A stretch of DNA of 34,103 nt from Flavobacteriales bacterium. Lineage in GTDB: Bacteria > Bacteroidota > Bacteroidia > Flavobacteriales_D > Sanyastnellaceae. The position numbers and the translations under genes were made by a program. This document shows, one piece after another, positions 8,081 to 15,831 of this stretch. The DNA is taken from positions 1 to 34,103 of the forward strand of contig JAQWFN010000091.1 in NCBI GenBank assembly GCA_029238785.1, in the 5' to 3' direction. Every line of letters starts with the position of its first letter. Position 1 is the first letter of the stretch. The notes below the pieces were generated by a model. The model did not search any database. It was given only the letters and a program-made list of their open reading frames with translations, and had not been told where the DNA came from.

Positions 8081-8110
8081 GACCATCACGGTCTAGACCT
8101 AAGGTCGGTC
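8081..8110. repeat. Cluster of alternating GACC/GGTC words, with a perfect 10-bp palindrome
   Basis: Within 30 bases GACC, GGTC, GACC, GGTC, GGTC occur in order. The central part GGTCTAGACC (8090-8099) is a perfect palindrome. The cluster lies 36-65 bases upstream of the UspA start codon and outside any gene. It could be an operator with more than one half-site or a hairpin in the UspA leader; I cannot tell which. Confidence 0.45.
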
Positions 8111-8126
8111 TTCCTTCTCACAAACA

Positions 8127-8144
8127 AACTGATATGCATCAGTT
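8127..8144. promoter_or_regulatory. Candidate FNR/CRP-family binding site
   Basis: AACTGAT and ATCAGTT form a perfect 7-bp inverted repeat separated by ATGC. The core CTGAT-N4-ATCAG has the spacing and near-identity of the FNR box TTGAT-N4-ATCAA. It lies 82 bases upstream of the UspA start and 137 bases upstream of pheT. No Crp/Fnr regulator is in the window. Confidence 0.5.
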
Positions 8145-8253
8145 CTTTAGCTAACAAAACACAAAAAACACTGCTCAAAGCATTATTCATGGAGCCCACA
8201 TGTAATGGTGAAATTCAATCTCTTTTGCATTAATTAAAATGCCTCAAAATTGC

Positions 8254-8261
8254 TACCTTTA
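8254..8261 (+). promoter_or_regulatory. Possible -7 element for pheT
   Basis: TACCTTTA differs from TAnnTTTG by one base and lies 19 bases before the pheT ATG. The nearest upstream TTTG (8224-8227) is 26 bases away, longer than usual, so the full promoter is uncertain. The 235-base intergenic region 8046-8280 otherwise holds the FNR-like site and the GACC/GGTC cluster. Confidence 0.4.
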
Positions 8262-8280
8262 GCTGCTTAAATTTGCACAG

Positions 8281-10722
8281 ATGAAAATCTCTTATTCGTG
8301 GTTAAAACAGTGGATAGACACCCCGCTAACAGCAGAAGAAATTTCACCAATTCTTACAGACACCGGTTTGGAAGTTGAGGGCCTTGAGGAAGTAGAAAAG
8401 GTCAAAGGTGGTTTTAAAGGTCTTGTTGTGGGTGAGGTCTTGACTTGTGTTCAGCACGAAAATGCAGATCGTCTAAGAGTAACCACGGTTAACATTGGAG
8501 AAGCAGAAGCTCTTCAAATTGTTTGCGGAGCGCCAAATGTAGCTGCCGGACAAAAAGTCATTGTAGCCACCGTAGGTACTGAACTTTTCCCAAGTGAAGG
8601 TGAGCCTTTCGTTATTAAGAAAGGAAAAATTCGGGGTGAGGTTTCATTGGGGATGATTTGTGCAGAAGACGAAATTGGACTAGGAAAAGGGCATGACGGA
8701 ATTATGGTACTCGACCAAAACGCTGTTCCTGGGACACCCGCAGCCGAATTCTTCAACCTCGCTTCAGACACCTGTATTGAAATAGGCCTCACACCAAACA
8801 GAACAGACGCCATGTCGCATTTCGGAGTTGCTAGAGACCTTCATGCAGCATTACTTCACAGTAAAAAAGCGCCAAGCACCCTTCACCCTATTCACGCCAA
8901 TGTAAAATTAGGAACGGCTCATTCCCCTATTCAAGTTACTGTAGATGAATCAGCCAACTGTCCGAAATACTTGGGCTTGTACATCAGCGATGTTGAGGTG
9001 AAAGCCAGTCCAGATTGGTTGAAACATGCCCTTACCAGCATCGGCCTAAAACCAATCAACGTCCTTGTAGACATTACGAACTATGTGATGCACGATATAG
9101 GACAAGCACTGCATGCCTTCGATGCTGATGTTTTAAAAGGAAACATTCGGGTTGGTAGCTTGGTTGATGGCACAAAATTCCAAACACTCGACGAGCTAGA
9201 GCGCGAATTATCAAGCGAAGACCTCATGATTTGTGATGATGCAGGTGGTCTTTGTTTGGCCGGTGTATTTGGCGGACTGAATTCTGGCGTAACTGAAAAC
9301 ACCAAGAACATTTTTCTCGAAAGCGCTTACTTCAATCCAGTGAAGGTGAGAAAAACAGCGAGAAGACACGGTTTGAATACCGATTCTTCTTTCCGTTTCG
9401 AACGAGGCGTTGATCCAGAACTAGCTGAAAAGGCTTTGTTACGGGCCGCAAACTTAATGGTTGAATTGGCCGGGGCGAAGCTGAACCACGCTATGATTAG
9501 TGTAATTGATGAAGATACCTTACCTGGAAAGACCATAATAGAAGTCAACAAAAAACGCATGGACCAGCTCATTGGAATGGAAATTCCCATGGACACCGTT
9601 GCCGCTATTTTGAGCTCTTTAGACATGCCGATTATTGAAAAAAATGACCCCCTTTTCAAACTCGAAGCACCCGCATACAGAGGAGATGTAACAAGAGAGG
9701 CAGACGTGGTAGAAGAAGTATTGCGCATTTATGGCTTTAATGAAGTACCATTACCAGAGCGCCTCACCTCTACCCTCTCCTACGAGAGCAAACCGAACAG
9801 GGAAAAATACAAAGAGCGTTTGTCTCAAATCCTGAGCTCTCGTGGAGCAATGGAAATGATGTCCAACTCTTTGAGTTCATCGGCATACGTCGCTTTAATG
9901 CCCGATGCTGAAAAAGCTGCCGCATCAGTGGTTAAAATGTTAAACCCTTTGAGCTCCGAGCTTGAGGTGATGCGTCAAAGTCTTTTCTTTCAAGGAATGG
10001 AGGCCATTCAACGCAATCAAAACCACCAAAATCCAAACATTTTTGCTTACGAATTTGGTAAGGTGTACAACAAGTTTGAATCGGGCTACGACGAACAAGA
10101 GCACTTATCTGTGTTTATGTCGGGCAAACAGGCTCCCCTCAATTGGAACAATCATCAAGACACTACCGGTTTTGATCAACTGAAGGCGCAAGCAGCAGTG
10201 ATTTTCGAAGTCTTGGGCTGGAATGATCAGTTGAAAGAAAAACCTGGTGAGGTGAGTTTTTGCAGTGATGGTTTACAATTTCAATTCAGAAAGAAAACCA
10301 TTGGTACTTTCGGACGAGTGAACAGCAAGATGCGCAAGCACTTTGGAATCCAAAATGAAGTTTGGTGGCTGAATTTAAACTGGGAGTTGATGTTTTCTAT
10401 GATTGGCAACAAACACTTAAAGTCGAGCGATTTGCAAAAATTCCCAGCCGTTCGTCGCGACCTTTCTTTCCTTCTCGACCAGAACGTTAGCTTTGCCGAG
10501 CTTCAAAACACGGCCTTCCAAGCAGAGCGTAAACTCTTGAAAAAAGTTGGCTTGTTTGATGTTTACGAAGGCGATAAACTAGAGGCGGGTAAGAAGTCTT
10601 ACGCTATTAGTTTGAGTCTTCAAGACGAAGAAAAAACACTTAACGACGCATTGATCGACAAGAGCGTTGAACGCATACGCACAGCAATTGAAAAAGAACA
10701 CGGAGCTGTTTTGAGATCTTAA
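8281..10722 (+). CDS. pheT: Phenylalanine--tRNA ligase beta subunit
   Basis: 813 residues, the usual full length for bacterial PheT. Domains in order: an N-terminal segment (MKISYSWLKQWID), an EMAP/OB-fold tRNA-binding domain (about 42-155, VVGEVLTCVQHENADRLRV), B3/B4 editing domain (about 215-390), B5 (about 405-475), a catalytic-like core and a C-terminal ferredoxin-fold anticodon-binding domain (about 720-812, FPAVRRDLSFLLDQNVSF). It pairs with PheS to charge tRNA-Phe and supplies the editing site that removes mischarged Tyr. Unlike the usual pheST operon, here it is separated from pheS and lies on the opposite strand. It starts a run of three genes with almost no spacing, so it is probably co-transcribed with the acyltransferase and VOC genes. 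Confidence 0.97.
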   Translation: MKISYSWLKQWIDTPLTAEEISPILTDTGLEVEGLEEVEKVKGGFKGLVVGEVLTCVQHENADRLRVTTVNIGEAEALQIVCGAPNVAAGQKVIVATVGTELFPSEGEPFVIKKGKIRGEVSLGMICAEDEIGLGKGHDGIMVLDQNAVPGTPAAEFFNLASDTCIEIGLTPNRTDAMSHFGVARDLHAALLHSKKAPSTLHPIHANVKLGTAHSPIQVTVDESANCPKYLGLYISDVEVKASPDWLKHALTSIGLKPINVLVDITNYVMHDIGQALHAFDADVLKGNIRVGSLVDGTKFQTLDELERELSSEDLMICDDAGGLCLAGVFGGLNSGVTENTKNIFLESAYFNPVKVRKTARRHGLNTDSSFRFERGVDPELAEKALLRAANLMVELAGAKLNHAMISVIDEDTLPGKTIIEVNKKRMDQLIGMEIPMDTVAAILSSLDMPIIEKNDPLFKLEAPAYRGDVTREADVVEEVLRIYGFNEVPLPERLTSTLSYESKPNREKYKERLSQILSSRGAMEMMSNSLSSSAYVALMPDAEKAAASVVKMLNPLSSELEVMRQSLFFQGMEAIQRNQNHQNPNIFAYEFGKVYNKFESGYDEQEHLSVFMSGKQAPLNWNNHQDTTGFDQLKAQAAVIFEVLGWNDQLKEKPGEVSFCSDGLQFQFRKKTIGTFGRVNSKMRKHFGIQNEVWWLNLNWELMFSMIGNKHLKSSDLQKFPAVRRDLSFLLDQNVSFAELQNTAFQAERKLLKKVGLFDVYEGDKLEAGKKSYAISLSLQDEEKTLNDALIDKSVERIRTAIEKEHGAVLRS

Positions 10723-10725
10723 TAA

Positions 10726-11994
10726 ATGAAGGTAAAAGCCACATCGGTTTTATATAGTATCCTTTTCCCTTTTGTTTGGTTAACGGCAAAGCTGTTTTAT
10801 CGAAAATACAAAGTGGAAGGGCTTCACAATTTCCCTGAACGAGGAACACCTTGCATTGTGGTTAGTAATCACCAGAATGGTTTGATGGATCCTTTGATGT
10901 GCTGTTTAAGTGCGCCGCGGCAATTACATTTCCTTACCCGTGCAGATGTTTTCAAACCTGGATTAGCTTTTCGATTTGTCAGTGCTTTGAACATGCTACC
11001 AGTATATCGCATGCACGACAGGGTAAGCGACATGACGGCAAAGAATAACGAAGTCTTTGACATCTGTGTTAAGCGCCTCAAGATAGGGGCTGTTGTGGCC
11101 CTATTTCCTGAGGGTAATCATGGCAATAGTAAAACGCTTCGACCACTAAAAAAAGGACTCGCTCGACTGGTTTACAAAGCGATAGAACAAGACCCAAGCA
11201 TGGAGAACATTCACATTGTTCCAATGGGTGTTCATTACGATAGTTACGAAGATTTTAGAGCTAGGTGCATCGTTCGAATTGGAGAAGCCATCCCATTGAA
11301 AAAGTGGCTTGCCGAGCACCCCAACACGCCAGCCAATCAAAGTGCGCTTATGGGTGAAGTAAAAAAAGGACTCCAAGAGGTGATTTTGGACCTTCAACCG
11401 AAAACAGCCTACCCTGCACTTAATGCTTACACCAGATTCATGGAGTCTCAAGGCGCTAGCTTAGATCAAGTCTTGAGCTTTGAAGCAAATTGGACCAGAG
11501 CTGGAAAGCCTTCACTAATTGAAGAATTTGAACCGCTTGCAGCAGATTTTCAAAATCAAAGCATCGATATTGAGACTTTCAACTGGTCAAAGAAACTTGG
11601 TTTTGTGAACTATATAGCATTGTTTCTCATGTTTCCTTTAGCAATCTTGGGGTACTTTATACATGCGCTACCTGCGCTGGTGAGCTCTCAAATTGTAAAA
11701 GGGAAAATCAAAGACCCGCATTTTACAAGTACGTTTAAGATGAGCTTCGGGATAATTTTAATCCCTCTTTTCACTTCAGTAATTGCCTTAGTAATTGGAA
11801 TTATTGCTTCTTGGAAATGGACCCTTTTGTTTTTGTTCGCTTCAATCGTCTTAGGTATTATTGCAGTATTGTTTTATGACCAGTTCAGTGCATTGCGTAG
11901 GAGGAACACCGAGAAAAAATTGAGATCGCTTTATCCAGTACTTTTTAAGAGATGGGATGATTGGCAATCTAAAATGAGATTAATCAAAGGATAA
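10726..11994 (+). CDS. Lysophospholipid/glycerol-phosphate acyltransferase (PlsC superfamily) with C-terminal membrane segments
   Basis: 422 residues, starting three bases after pheT. The acyltransferase domain (about 25-215) has block I SNHQNGLMDPL with H49 and D55, and block III LFPEGNHGN. The His-to-Asp spacing is five residues, not the four of the classical HX4D motif; this spacing resembles the yeast Gpt2/Sct1-like branch. After a helical region come hydrophobic segments at about 292-320, 338-365 and 367-385, which should anchor it in the inner membrane. It probably acylates a lysophospholipid or glycerol phosphate in membrane lipid synthesis; the acceptor cannot be read from sequence. 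Its stop codon abuts the ATG of the VOC gene, suggesting translational coupling. Confidence 0.85.
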   Translation: MKVKATSVLYSILFPFVWLTAKLFYRKYKVEGLHNFPERGTPCIVVSNHQNGLMDPLMCCLSAPRQLHFLTRADVFKPGLAFRFVSALNMLPVYRMHDRVSDMTAKNNEVFDICVKRLKIGAVVALFPEGNHGNSKTLRPLKKGLARLVYKAIEQDPSMENIHIVPMGVHYDSYEDFRARCIVRIGEAIPLKKWLAEHPNTPANQSALMGEVKKGLQEVILDLQPKTAYPALNAYTRFMESQGASLDQVLSFEANWTRAGKPSLIEEFEPLAADFQNQSIDIETFNWSKKLGFVNYIALFLMFPLAILGYFIHALPALVSSQIVKGKIKDPHFTSTFKMSFGIILIPLFTSVIALVIGIIASWKWTLLFLFASIVLGIIAVLFYDQFSALRRRNTEKKLRSLYPVLFKRWDDWQSKMRLIKG

Positions 11995-13062
11995 ATGAGT
12001 ACGACTTCCGCTAGAATAAATGGAATACAGCACATTGGTATCGCTGTTAACGATATGGATGCTTCTCTGAAGTATTTTAGAACCTTTTTTGGATTAGATA
12101 TTCCCTTCTTTGATGCTGTAGCTCCAGCAGACTTGATGATCAAACACACGAATGGAAATGTGATCACCAAAAGAGCTTCCATGATCATGAACTTACAAGG
12201 AGGTTGTGCCGTTGAAGTCATTCGCCCAACAACTTTTGAGCCTGTTGGTCCGAAATTCGATCTTGCCCTCGGTGATTTAGGTATTTATATCTCCTTAGTG
12301 AAATGCAAAAACCCAGAAGCAATGAGACAGTATTGCATTGATAAGGGGGCCAAAGCAGTAAGTGAATTGAAGCAACGTCCAAATGGAGAACAAACCTTCA
12401 TGATTCAAGACCTTGATGGAAATCACTACCAATATGTTCAGGGAGAGCAGTGGTTCAGTGATAACGGTCATCCATCGGGCGGAATGGCAGGCTGTAGCAT
12501 TGGCGTTAGTGACATTGAAAAAGCAAAATCCCTTTATTCAGACATTCTTGGTTACGATGAAGTGATCTATGATGAAACTTCCGTTTTTGAAGACTGGTCG
12601 CATTTACCTGGCGGAGATAGCTCCTGCAGAAGGGTCTTGCTAAGCCAATCACAGCAGCCGGGTGGCGGTTTTGCAAGAGTAACGGGGAAATCATATATCG
12701 AGTTGATTGAGCGAAAAGATTATCAAGCTACATACATTTTTAAAGACCGTATTTGGGCTGATAATGGTTTTGTTCACCTCGGTTTGGACGTGCGAGGTAT
12801 GAAAGCACTGGGCGAACAGCTAGCAAACAAAGGCTTTGGATTTACTTGTGATAGCAACGATGCTTTGGACATGGGCAATACAAAAGTACATTGCACCTAC
12901 ATTGATGATCCAGACAAAGCGTGGATAGAGTTGATTGAAGTCTATAAAGTGCCCATTATTGAAAAGTGGGGTGTGTTTTTAAATGTAGAAAAGCGCGATC
13001 CAAACAAACCATTACCGAACTTCATGCTCAAGGCGCTTCGTTTTTCTCGCATTAAAGATTAG
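11995..13062 (+). CDS. VOC superfamily protein with two glyoxalase/dioxygenase-like domains
   Basis: 355 residues made of four beta-alpha-beta-beta-beta modules arranged as two VOC domains (about 8-150 and 160-320). Module starts are IQHIGIAVNDMDASLKYF (H13), a weak second module near GIYISLVK, AGCSIGVSDIEKAKSLYSDILGY, and FVHLGLDVRGMKAL. Candidate metal ligands are H13 and the Glu of AVEVIRP in the first domain, and the His of FVHLGL and the Glu residues of YIELIE and WIELIEV in the second, where the first-module His position is Cys. The overall layout resembles type I extradiol dioxygenases and 4-hydroxyphenylpyruvate dioxygenase, but I do not see enough to name a substrate. It follows the acyltransferase gene with no gap, last in the pheT operon. 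Confidence 0.8.
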   Translation: MSTTSARINGIQHIGIAVNDMDASLKYFRTFFGLDIPFFDAVAPADLMIKHTNGNVITKRASMIMNLQGGCAVEVIRPTTFEPVGPKFDLALGDLGIYISLVKCKNPEAMRQYCIDKGAKAVSELKQRPNGEQTFMIQDLDGNHYQYVQGEQWFSDNGHPSGGMAGCSIGVSDIEKAKSLYSDILGYDEVIYDETSVFEDWSHLPGGDSSCRRVLLSQSQQPGGGFARVTGKSYIELIERKDYQATYIFKDRIWADNGFVHLGLDVRGMKALGEQLANKGFGFTCDSNDALDMGNTKVHCTYIDDPDKAWIELIEVYKVPIIEKWGVFLNVEKRDPNKPLPNFMLKALRFSRIKD

Positions 13063-13081
13063 TCTATACACCCTGTTTTTA

Positions 13082-13111
13082 TTGACCTTCTGTTCTTTGG
13101 CATAGCCTTTG
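13082..13111 (+). promoter_or_regulatory. Weak promoter candidate for the DUF4476 gene
   Basis: TTG (13082-13084) is followed after 18 bases by TAGCCTTTG, which has one base more than TAnnTTTG. Position is right (36 bases before the ATG), but the match is imperfect. Confidence 0.3.
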
Positions 13112-13147
13112 AATCTATGGAAGTATAAATCAATTAAAAACAGGCTT

Positions 13148-13942
13148 ATGAAAACGAATTTCAAGAAAAGTGAGCAAAGCCTCACTAAGTTCATTGGCAG
13201 CATCACATTTGTTGCCCTCCTTGTACTTCTTTCGGGATCTACCGTTTTCGCTGGAAGCGCTGTTCTTCAACTCACAACACCTCGTCATCAAAAGGTGATT
13301 GTGGAATTAGACCAACGAACTTACTTCAGCGATTGCGAAATCACACTGCGTTCTTTGAACCCAGGACAGCGCCGATTGAAAGTATATACAGAAGAAGCAT
13401 GCGGACCAAATGGTGGGCGTGGAACAATTCTTTTCAATGGTTTTATCACCCTTGAAAATCGCGCTAAAACCATTGCTAGTGTTCACAACAATGGCGGTTT
13501 ATGCATTGATGATGTGTTGCCTTTGGGTCGCACCATGACAACAAATCAATTTAGTGATCGTAGCCAGTCTTCTCGCAACAATCGTTACAACAGCTATGAT
13601 AATACTCCTGCGGTATGCTCTAGTTCAGCTTACACTGGAAATTCATCTACTCGTCTTCAGCCAATGTCTCATGGGGAGTTTCAACAATTAATCCATAGAA
13701 TTAAACGAGAAACATGGAGCGACGACCGGATGGAAATTGCAAAAGATGCTGTTCACCGCAAACAACTGAGCTCTCATCAAGTTAGAGACATTATGGGCTG
13801 TTTTAGTTATGGTGCACATCAGTTAGAATTTGCAAAGTTTGCTTATCCCTTTGTTTTAGATCCGCATCGTTTTGAAATTGTGGTTGATGAATTAGAGTGG
13901 AGCAGCCACCGACGAGAATTAAGAAGTTTCATTGCTCAGTAG
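13148..13942 (+). CDS. Exported protein with C-terminal DUF4476 domain
   Basis: 264 residues from the ATG at 13148. A signal peptide covers about residues 15-35 (FIGSITFVALLVLLSG, cleavage near VFAGS). A beta-rich N-terminal domain (about 36-125) is followed by a Ser/Arg/Asn-rich linker (about 135-175). The C-terminal part (about 180-264) is a helical DUF4476 domain: MSHGEFQQLIHRIKRETWSDDRM, then AVHRKQLSSHQVRDIMGCFSY and FVLDPHRFEIVVDELEW. DUF4476 is common in Bacteroidota exported proteins and has no known function. The gene stands alone: a weak promoter lies upstream and a strong intrinsic terminator follows 15 bases after the stop. Confidence 0.85.
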   Translation: MKTNFKKSEQSLTKFIGSITFVALLVLLSGSTVFAGSAVLQLTTPRHQKVIVELDQRTYFSDCEITLRSLNPGQRRLKVYTEEACGPNGGRGTILFNGFITLENRAKTIASVHNNGGLCIDDVLPLGRTMTTNQFSDRSQSSRNNRYNSYDNTPAVCSSSAYTGNSSTRLQPMSHGEFQQLIHRIKRETWSDDRMEIAKDAVHRKQLSSHQVRDIMGCFSYGAHQLEFAKFAYPFVLDPHRFEIVVDELEWSSHRRELRSFIAQ

Positions 13943-13957
13943 CATTTCACAGTTATA

Positions 13958-13990
13958 AAAAGGCCAGTAGTCCCGTTCTACTGGCCTTTT
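13958..13990 (+). terminator. Strong intrinsic terminator after the DUF4476 gene
   Basis: AAAAGGCCAGTAG and CTACTGGCCTTTT are exact inverted repeats (13 bp) around a seven-base loop, with the stem ending in a T-run. The matching A-run on the 5' side would allow it to work in both directions. Confidence 0.92.
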
Positions 13991-14059
13991 CATTTAGAAT
14001 TTAGGATAAAAAGTGAAGCTTCTTCATGAAATCGTGTCTCTTGTTAAGAAACACTTAAC

Positions 14060-14088
14060 TTTGGCTTAAAGTGATGCAGGTAGCTTTG
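14060..14088 (+). promoter_or_regulatory. Bacteroidota promoter for the PhoB/PhoR-like operon
   Basis: TTTG (14060-14063) is followed after 17 bases by TAGCTTTG (14081-14088), an exact match to the consensus. The predicted start of transcription is about 15 bases before the ATG at 14109. Confidence 0.85.
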
Positions 14089-14108
14089 CATCACAACAGA
14101 ACACAACC

Positions 14109-14786
14109 ATGAGCGCGCAAAAAATCCTATTGGTCGACGATGAACAAGACATCTTAGACCTCGTAAAGTACAATTTAGAGAAGGAAGACTTTGAAGTTCA
14201 AACTTGCAATAACGGCAAGGAAGCCATTGACCTAGCTTTGAAATTTCAACCAGACCTTATTCTGTTAGATGTCATGATGCCCCGCATGGATGGTATGGAA
14301 ACCTGCATGCAGATTAGAGAGAATAAACAACTAGAAAACGTGTTGATTGCCTTTCTTACTGCTCGTGGAGAAGACTACAGTCAGATTGCAGGCTTCGATG
14401 CTGGTGCAGACGACTACATCACCAAACCGATTAAACCTAGAGTGCTTATTAGCAGAGTAAAAGCACTACTTCGAAGAAAAGAAGCCGGAGAAAACATTGG
14501 GAGTCCGAAAGCGCTAAAAGGAATTTCAATAGACAAAGAACGGTATGTTGTTTTGAAGGACGGTGAGGAGATGACTTTGCCGAAAAAAGAATTTGAATTA
14601 CTATCTTTATTAACATCGCAGCCCGGACGTGTATTTACTCGAGAATCAATTTTGAGTAATGTTTGGGGCAATGATGTAATTGTGGGCGATCGTACCATCG
14701 ATGTTCACATTAGTAAACTACGTGAAAAATTGGGCGACAGCTTTTTCAAAACCGTTAAAGGGGTCGGCTATAAATTTGAAGAATAA
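14109..14786 (+). CDS. OmpR/PhoB-family response regulator
   Basis: 225 residues. The receiver domain (about 1-120) has the acidic pair D10-D11, phosphoacceptor D54 in ILLDVMMP, Thr in FLTARGED and Lys in YITKPIKP. The winged-helix DNA-binding domain (about 130-225) shows the family's pattern: LPKKEFELLSLLTSQPGRVFTRESIL, then DRTIDVHISKLREKLG and VKGVGYKFEE. It binds DNA as a dimer when phosphorylated. One base separates it from the histidine kinase gene, its evident partner. The pair resembles PhoB/PhoR in domain layout, but the signal is not known, and no phosphate transport genes are in the window. Confidence 0.94.
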   Translation: MSAQKILLVDDEQDILDLVKYNLEKEDFEVQTCNNGKEAIDLALKFQPDLILLDVMMPRMDGMETCMQIRENKQLENVLIAFLTARGEDYSQIAGFDAGADDYITKPIKPRVLISRVKALLRRKEAGENIGSPKALKGISIDKERYVVLKDGEEMTLPKKEFELLSLLTSQPGRVFTRESILSNVWGNDVIVGDRTIDVHISKLREKLGDSFFKTVKGVGYKFEE

Positions 14787-14787
14787 T

Positions 14788-15831
14788 ATGGCAGTAAAGA
14801 CACCGAGGGACGTTGCATTGCAGACCTCTGTGATCATTACTATCATGGTTGGATTGGGTAGCATCATTTTCATGCTTTTTGACAAACACCCAATCAACTT
14901 TTTAGGACTTGTACTCCTCTTGGCTGGAACCTTTGCTTCGGCCTACCTCACCATCTATTGGTCTGTTGAGAAGTTCATCTATCAAAAAGTAAAGATCATC
15001 TACAAAACCATTCACCGTTTTAAGAGTACGAAAGACTCTCGGCGGGACATCAAAATGAATGAAGATGTGGTGGAAAAAGTCAACCGTGATGTACTTGATT
15101 GGGCAGAGGGTAAAATTTCTGAAATCACCGCTTTAAAGCAAACCGACTCATTTCGTCGCGACTTCATTGGCAATCTTGCTCATGAGCTGAAGACCCCTAT
15201 TTTCAATATTCAGGGTTACATTCTTACACTTTTGGAAGGAGCTCTTGAAGACCCTCAGAACAACCGTAAGTTTTTGATGAAGGCAGCCAAGAGTGTTGAT
15301 CGTATTACCACCTTGATTGAAGATCTTGATGCGATCACCAAAATTGAAGATGGAAAGTATGATCTTGTTCACGCCCGTTTTGATATTGTAGAACTAGCTC
15401 TAGAGGTTATTGATTCTTTAGAGCAAAGAGCAAAAACGGCAAACATTCGATTGATCCTCAAAAACCCTAATGAGAAGTCGATTTACGTGCTAGGCGACCG
15501 TTCTAAGATTGAGCAAGTCTTAACCAACCTACTCGTTAACTCCATCAACTACGGTAAGCCCGAGGGGAGATCGATCTTCAGTTTTTACGATATGGACGAC
15601 ACCATTCTTGTTGAGGTGGCCGATACTGGAATTGGGATTAGTGAAGAAGATCTTCCGCGAATTTTCGAACGTTTTTATCGGGTTGATAAATCGCGTGCCC
15701 GCCATATTGGAGGTAGTGGTTTAGGATTGGCCATTGTGAAGCACATCATTGATGCGCACGGACAAACCATTAATGTTAGAAGTACTTCTGGCGTGGGCTC
15801 AACCTTTGCTTTTACTTTGGAAAAGGCCTGA
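14788..15831 (+). CDS. Two-component sensor histidine kinase (PhoR-like)
   Basis: 347 residues from the ATG at 14788, one base after the regulator's stop. Two membrane segments (about 13-31 and 36-58) with only a few residues between them leave almost no periplasmic sensor loop, so sensing must be in the membrane or through other proteins. A linker of about 60 residues follows. HisKA has phosphoacceptor H132 in NLAHELKTPIFNIQGY. The ATPase domain has the N-box (LVNSINYG), VADTGIGIS and GGSGLGLAIVKHI. It should phosphorylate the regulator encoded just upstream. Its last 33 bases overlap, in antisense, the end of the metallo-hydrolase gene at 15799-16476. Confidence 0.94.
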   Translation: MAVKTPRDVALQTSVIITIMVGLGSIIFMLFDKHPINFLGLVLLLAGTFASAYLTIYWSVEKFIYQKVKIIYKTIHRFKSTKDSRRDIKMNEDVVEKVNRDVLDWAEGKISEITALKQTDSFRRDFIGNLAHELKTPIFNIQGYILTLLEGALEDPQNNRKFLMKAAKSVDRITTLIEDLDAITKIEDGKYDLVHARFDIVELALEVIDSLEQRAKTANIRLILKNPNEKSIYVLGDRSKIEQVLTNLLVNSINYGKPEGRSIFSFYDMDDTILVEVADTGIGISEEDLPRIFERFYRVDKSRARHIGGSGLGLAIVKHIIDAHGQTINVRSTSGVGSTFAFTLEKA

